64,000 bases of DNA from an uncultured Collinsella sp. Lineage in GTDB: Bacteria; Actinomycetota; Coriobacteriia; Coriobacteriales; Coriobacteriaceae. The notes beneath the pieces were generated by a model, which saw only the letters and a program-made list of their open reading frames with translations, did no database searches and had not been told where the DNA came from. Position numbers and translations under genes: made by a program. Location of the stretch: positions 1 to 64,000 of the forward strand of contig URMZ01000002.1 of assembly GCA_900549025.1 (NCBI GenBank), read 5' to 3'. Positions within the stretch are counted from its first letter, which is position 1. Every line of letters starts with the position of its first letter. Of this stretch, positions 61,090 through 64,000 are shown piece by piece.

Positions 61090-62532
61090 GTGCTTAATAG
61101 ATTCCGCATGCTTGTCGCCTGTGCTTTGACCTTCGCGCTTTGCTGGGTGCCGGGATTTGCGTTTGCTGGGGACGCTGAGGACGGGGCCCAGGTTGCTGCG
61201 ACCGCCCATGGGCTTTCCTATGGGATCGAGGGTTTTGAGCGGTTGGCCAAGGGGACCGCTCGTGCCATGGAGGGCCAGCCTGAGGGCTACCGGTTCCCCA
61301 TTGACGAGGACGTGGATCTTGTAGTGGCGCCTGCTGCCGATCGCGTTGTGGTGTGGATATCGCCCAAGGCGGTCGAGAAGTATGGATTGGATCTGCAGGA
61401 TAACGAGTGCGTATCGGGTCTCAAGGCCCTCGTCTGTGAGCTCGACAGCGCAAACTGCATGGGAGGTGCGCAGCTAGGGAACGTTGATCTTCCTTGGTAT
61501 GTCACGGCGGAAACAACGTTTGATGCCGGCGGGTATACCTATGGCTTTGACGAGCGCGGTGCGGATGGGGGCCGCTATGTGGTGATTGCATCAGCCTCGG
61601 GTGATGCCAAGGGCGGCGCGCGTTGGCTTGATAGCGCTCAAATGGTAGAGGCATCGTCTGTCGTGTTGCGGGATGAGCAGGGGCCCTTGACCTCTCTGGC
61701 CTCCTTATTGGGCGACATCGACTACCGCCCGTTTTGGGTGTCCATTAAAACGAGCGGCCTTGCCCTGCTGATCTCCCTTGCGCTGGGCCTGTTCGCCGCG
61801 TGGAAGACTATGGGTACCCCGAGTCGCATCAAGGGCTTGCTCGACTCGGTCTTTACCATCCCCATGGTGTTGCCGCCTACGGTGTGCGGCTTTTTGCTGC
61901 TTATGCTATTTGGTCGATCGACCAATGTTGGCCAGTGGCTTATCGCGCACGGCGTCTCGATCGTCTTTACCTGGCCGGCGGCGGTGATCTCTGCTGTGGT
62001 GGTGTCGTTCCCGCTCGTCTACCGTACGGCACTCGGAGCCTTCGAGAGCCTCGACACGCAGATGCTCGATGCGGCGCGAACCCTGGGATGGTCCGAGCGT
62101 CGCATCTTTACCAAGCTTATGATGCCCCTTGGGTGGCCCTCAATCGCAGCGGGCACGGTGCTCGCCTTTGCCCGCGCGATGGGCGAGTTTGGCTGCACCC
62201 TGTTCTTTGCGGGCAACTACGCCGGTATTACGCAGACCATTCCCATCGCCATCTACTTTGAGTGGATGGGCGGCAATACGTCGGTGGCCCTCTTTTGGGT
62301 CGTGGTCGTAATTGCGTTCAGCTTCCTGGTCATCCTATTCATCAACATGTACACGGCGCATTCGCAAAAGTATCGCGAGCGGGGCCTTTCCCGTGCGGAG
62401 CGCAAGCAGGCCAAAGATCTCGCCGGACAGGGCGATTCGCTCGACCCGGCGGGCGGCGATGCCTTGCGTATCGATCGCGAGGCGTTGGTCGAGCTCATGC
62501 GCGATGATGCGGCGCCGCAGGGAGGTCGATAA
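61090..62532 (+). CDS. modB: Molybdate ABC permease with large extracytoplasmic N-terminus
   Basis: The C-terminal ~225 residues are a standard ModB permease: five or six helices from about residue 216, with TIPMVLPPTVCGFLLLML and the EAA loop AARTLGWSERRIFTKLMMPL. Before it stands a signal-like helix (residues 4-26) and an unrecognised ~185-residue extracytoplasmic region, making 480 residues against ~225 for usual ModB. A ~60-residue cytoplasmic tail follows. Start is GTG 61090 with GGAG six bases upstream; GTG 61021, overlapping the modA stop, is an alternative. Confidence 0.88.
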   Translation: MLNRFRMLVACALTFALCWVPGFAFAGDAEDGAQVAATAHGLSYGIEGFERLAKGTARAMEGQPEGYRFPIDEDVDLVVAPAADRVVVWISPKAVEKYGLDLQDNECVSGLKALVCELDSANCMGGAQLGNVDLPWYVTAETTFDAGGYTYGFDERGADGGRYVVIASASGDAKGGARWLDSAQMVEASSVVLRDEQGPLTSLASLLGDIDYRPFWVSIKTSGLALLISLALGLFAAWKTMGTPSRIKGLLDSVFTIPMVLPPTVCGFLLLMLFGRSTNVGQWLIAHGVSIVFTWPAAVISAVVVSFPLVYRTALGAFESLDTQMLDAARTLGWSERRIFTKLMMPLGWPSIAAGTVLAFARAMGEFGCTLFFAGNYAGITQTIPIAIYFEWMGGNTSVALFWVVVVIAFSFLVILFINMYTAHSQKYRERGLSRAERKQAKDLAGQGDSLDPAGGDALRIDREALVELMRDDAAPQGGR

Positions 62533-62535
62533 GCT

Positions 62536-63606
62536 ATGTCGCTCGTTCTGGATATTAAGAAACGTTATCCCGGATTTGTGCTCGACATGCAGCTTGAGGC
62601 CGGCGAGGAGCGCGTGGCGCTGCTGGGCGCCTCGGGTTGCGGCAAGAGCTGCACGCTGCGTTGCATTGCCGGCGTGGAGGCGCCCGACGAGGGCAAGATC
62701 GTCGTCAACGGCGTGACCTTTTTTGACTCGGCAGCGGGTATCAACCTGTCGCCCCAGGAGCGCAAGTGTGCCCTGCTGTTCCAAAACTATCAGCTGTTTC
62801 CCAACATGACGGTGGCCGATAACGTGTGCGCCGGCGTAAAGGATGCGGGCGACGCTGCCGCGCGCAAAAAGCTCGCCGAGTGCTATCTGGGCATTTTCGG
62901 TCTGGCCGATTTTGCCGACCGCTACCCCGCGCGCCTCTCGGGCGGGCAGCAGCAGCGTGTGGCGCTTGCCCGCATGGTAGCGGCGCATCCGGGCATCTTT
63001 ATGTTCGACGAGCCCATGAGCGCACTCGATTCCTATCTTAAGAGCGCGCTCGAACAGAACATGCTCGACCTGTTCGATGTATGCAACCGCACCGTGCTCT
63101 ACGTGAGCCACGACATCGACGAAGCGTGCCGCCTGTGCCAGCGTATCTGCGTGATGCACGACGGGCATGTTGAGGAGGTCGGCTCCATCGAGGACGTGGT
63201 CCGCCGCCCACAGACGCTGGCGGCGCTGCGCCTGACGGGGTGCAAGAACACAAGCCGCGCACAAAAGATCGGGCCCGAAGAAGTTGAGGCCCTCGACTGG
63301 GGCATGACCTTTAACGTGGGTCGCGAGGTTCCCGATAATGTGGCGTACCTGGGCATTCGCGCGAGTTACTTCCATGTTGATAATCGCGCGGAGCGGGGTC
63401 GCAACAGTTACGACTTGCATGTGGCCCGTGTGAGCGATTCGCGCTTTGAGCGGCTGGTGTTGCTGGACGTGCCGCGCGTCGATGCGCCCACGCGTCTGCA
63501 GTGGAAGGTCAACAAAGTGGGCGTGCCTGTCGACGAGCTGCCGCAAGCAGGCGAGAACCTGCGCATGCACTTCGATGCGAGTAGGATCCATTTGGTTTGT
63601 CGATAG
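62536..63606 (+). CDS. modC: Molybdate ABC transporter ATPase
   Basis: ModC drives import. Walker A is LLGASGCGKSCTLRCIAG, the Q-loop FQNYQLFPNMTV, signature [13 protein letters not shown], Walker B IFMFDEPMSALD and the switch VSHDIDEA. After the nucleotide domain (~1-220) come ~135 residues that may form the MOP-like regulatory domain, though typical MOP repeats are not obvious. 356 residues; the gene starts 4 bases after modB. Confidence 0.93.
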   Translation: MSLVLDIKKRYPGFVLDMQLEAGEERVALLGASGCGKSCTLRCIAGVEAPDEGKIVVNGVTFFDSAAGINLSPQERKCALLFQNYQLFPNMTVADNVCAGVKDAGDAAARKKLAECYLGIFGLADFADRYPARLSGGQQQRVALARMVAAHPGIFMFDEPMSALDSYLKSALEQNMLDLFDVCNRTVLYVSHDIDEACRLCQRICVMHDGHVEEVGSIEDVVRRPQTLAALRLTGCKNTSRAQKIGPEEVEALDWGMTFNVGREVPDNVAYLGIRASYFHVDNRAERGRNSYDLHVARVSDSRFERLVLLDVPRVDAPTRLQWKVNKVGVPVDELPQAGENLRMHFDASRIHLVCR

Positions 63607-63617
63607 CGCCGGATAAT

Positions 63618-63650
63618 GCCGTCGGGGATATAAGCCTCGGCGGCTTTGTC
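63618..63650 (+). terminator. Terminator after modC
   Basis: Ten-pair stem GCCGTCGGGG / CCTCGGCGGC (two G-U), loop ATATAAG, followed by TTTGTCTT. Confidence 0.75.
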
Positions 63651-63807
63651 TTGCCGTTCGCCGAATGATGGATGACAAACTCTTGTCAACACAGATAATT
63701 ATTTATTAACCGACGGCACGCGACGCTGTCGTACGAATGTCAACGGTGTTCGTCTGGACGACAACCGTTGATATAGTTGCCTTCGAAGAGAAAAGGAGGG
63801 CGCGCTG

Positions 63808-63876
63808 ATGCCGCAGAAGACATATTCGCGTCGCGTTGCGGCGCGCGCCCTGTATATGGCTCGGAGCCGCATATGA
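63808..63876 (+). CDS. Candidate short leader peptide at window edge
   Basis: 22 codons with a strong AAAAGGAGG eleven bases upstream of the ATG. The product (opening MPQKTYSRRVAARAL) contains five Arg and three Tyr/Leu-type residues but no clean codon run. Its last codons (CGG AGC CGC) lie in the 5' arm of a stem CGGAGCCG / CGGCTCCG (63862-63869 and 63890-63897), so a ribosome on the ORF would open it. The controlled gene is beyond the window. Confidence 0.45.
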   Translation: MPQKTYSRRVAARALYMARSRI

Positions 63877-64000
63877 GCAGGTATGTTCACGGCTCCGGGA
63901 GAGACGACGCACAACTAAATAATCAGCTGCAAAGCAGGTTCCCCAAAATTCCGGGTTTAGGCACGGCTGGGTTTTCGCCGCCCACCGTGCAGCAATACCG

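Larger units (their letters stand above)
63607..64000 (+). other. Terminal intergenic region and leader of an unseen gene
   Basis: 394 bases without a long gene. In order: the modC terminator, an AT-rich promoter-like stretch with TTGTCA (63683-63688), the palindrome CAACGGTGTTCGTC / GACGACAACCGTTG (63740-63769), TATAGT near 63772, a short peptide ORF, and hairpins continuing to the window edge, including GCACGG..GGG / CCC.CCGTGC (about 63961-63992). Confidence 0.6.

Noticed and set aside
63880..64000. T-box or other known riboswitch at the right edge
   Set aside because: No T-box sequence (AGGGTGG-type) or other known core is visible in the part present; truncation prevents a decision.

Overview
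The window is about 64 kb of GC-rich DNA whose gene order and protein character point to a Coriobacteriia actinomycete, most likely Collinsella or a close relative. This rests on recognition only: an actinobacterial-type division cluster using SepF, YggT and DivIVA instead of FtsA, alanine-rich proteins, strong AAGGAG-type ribosome sites with some TTG and GTG starts, and a gut-anaerobe gene set. No phage, insertion sequence, CRISPR array, tRNA or rRNA gene was found. The only stable RNA gene seen is RNase P RNA.

Region 1 (1-15.6 kb) is the division and cell wall (dcw) cluster, all on +: mraZ, rsmH, an FtsL-like gene, ftsI, murF, mraY, murD, ftsW, murG, murC, murB, ftsQ, ftsZ. murE and ftsA are absent from their usual places. 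Region 2 (15.8-23.8 kb) continues with pgeF, then a complete pstSCAB-phoU phosphate operon that splits the usual pgeF-yggS link, then yggS, sepF, yggT and divIVA. yggT lacks an ATG/GTG/TTG start in the right place and lies in frame with sepF.

Region 3 (23.9-36 kb) is a mosaic: a nitroreductase and a low-affinity phosphate transporter with its PhoU-like partner on -, a small gene under a LexA-type operator, a Bax-inhibitor-1 protein, a PARG-like macrodomain protein with an altered catalytic signature, a GDSL hydrolase, a pentapeptide-repeat protein, thiD, thiC with a TPP riboswitch, yaaA and an M18 aminopeptidase. Region 4 (36-49 kb) holds polA, a HAD phosphatase, argG preceded by a candidate arginine-rich leader peptide, a 56-codon small ORF, argH, ndk, rpiB, a cysteine desulfidase-like gene, another HAD phosphatase and rpsA.

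Region 5 (49-58 kb) holds rnpB followed by two tandem ~100-nt palindromic elements, a YigZ protein, a C-GCAxxG-C-C protein, an acetylhomoserine sulfhydrylase-type enzyme, an MFS exporter, xpt, a release-factor-like GGQ protein, a lipid kinase and a CLC-type antiporter. Region 6 (58.2-63.6 kb) is a molybdenum block: moeA, a MogA/MoaB protein and modABC. A Fur-like box lies before modA, and modB carries an unusual large extracytoplasmic N-terminal region. The window ends in a leader with a second short peptide and hairpins before an unseen gene.

Many intergenic spaces hold long, nearly perfect palindromes, several sharing words such as AGTTGCGGTG and GGGAC/GTCCC. They look like a dispersed family of extragenic elements, partly doubling as terminators. 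Starts given here often differ from the longest open frame; they were chosen by ribosome-site spacing and family N-termini.
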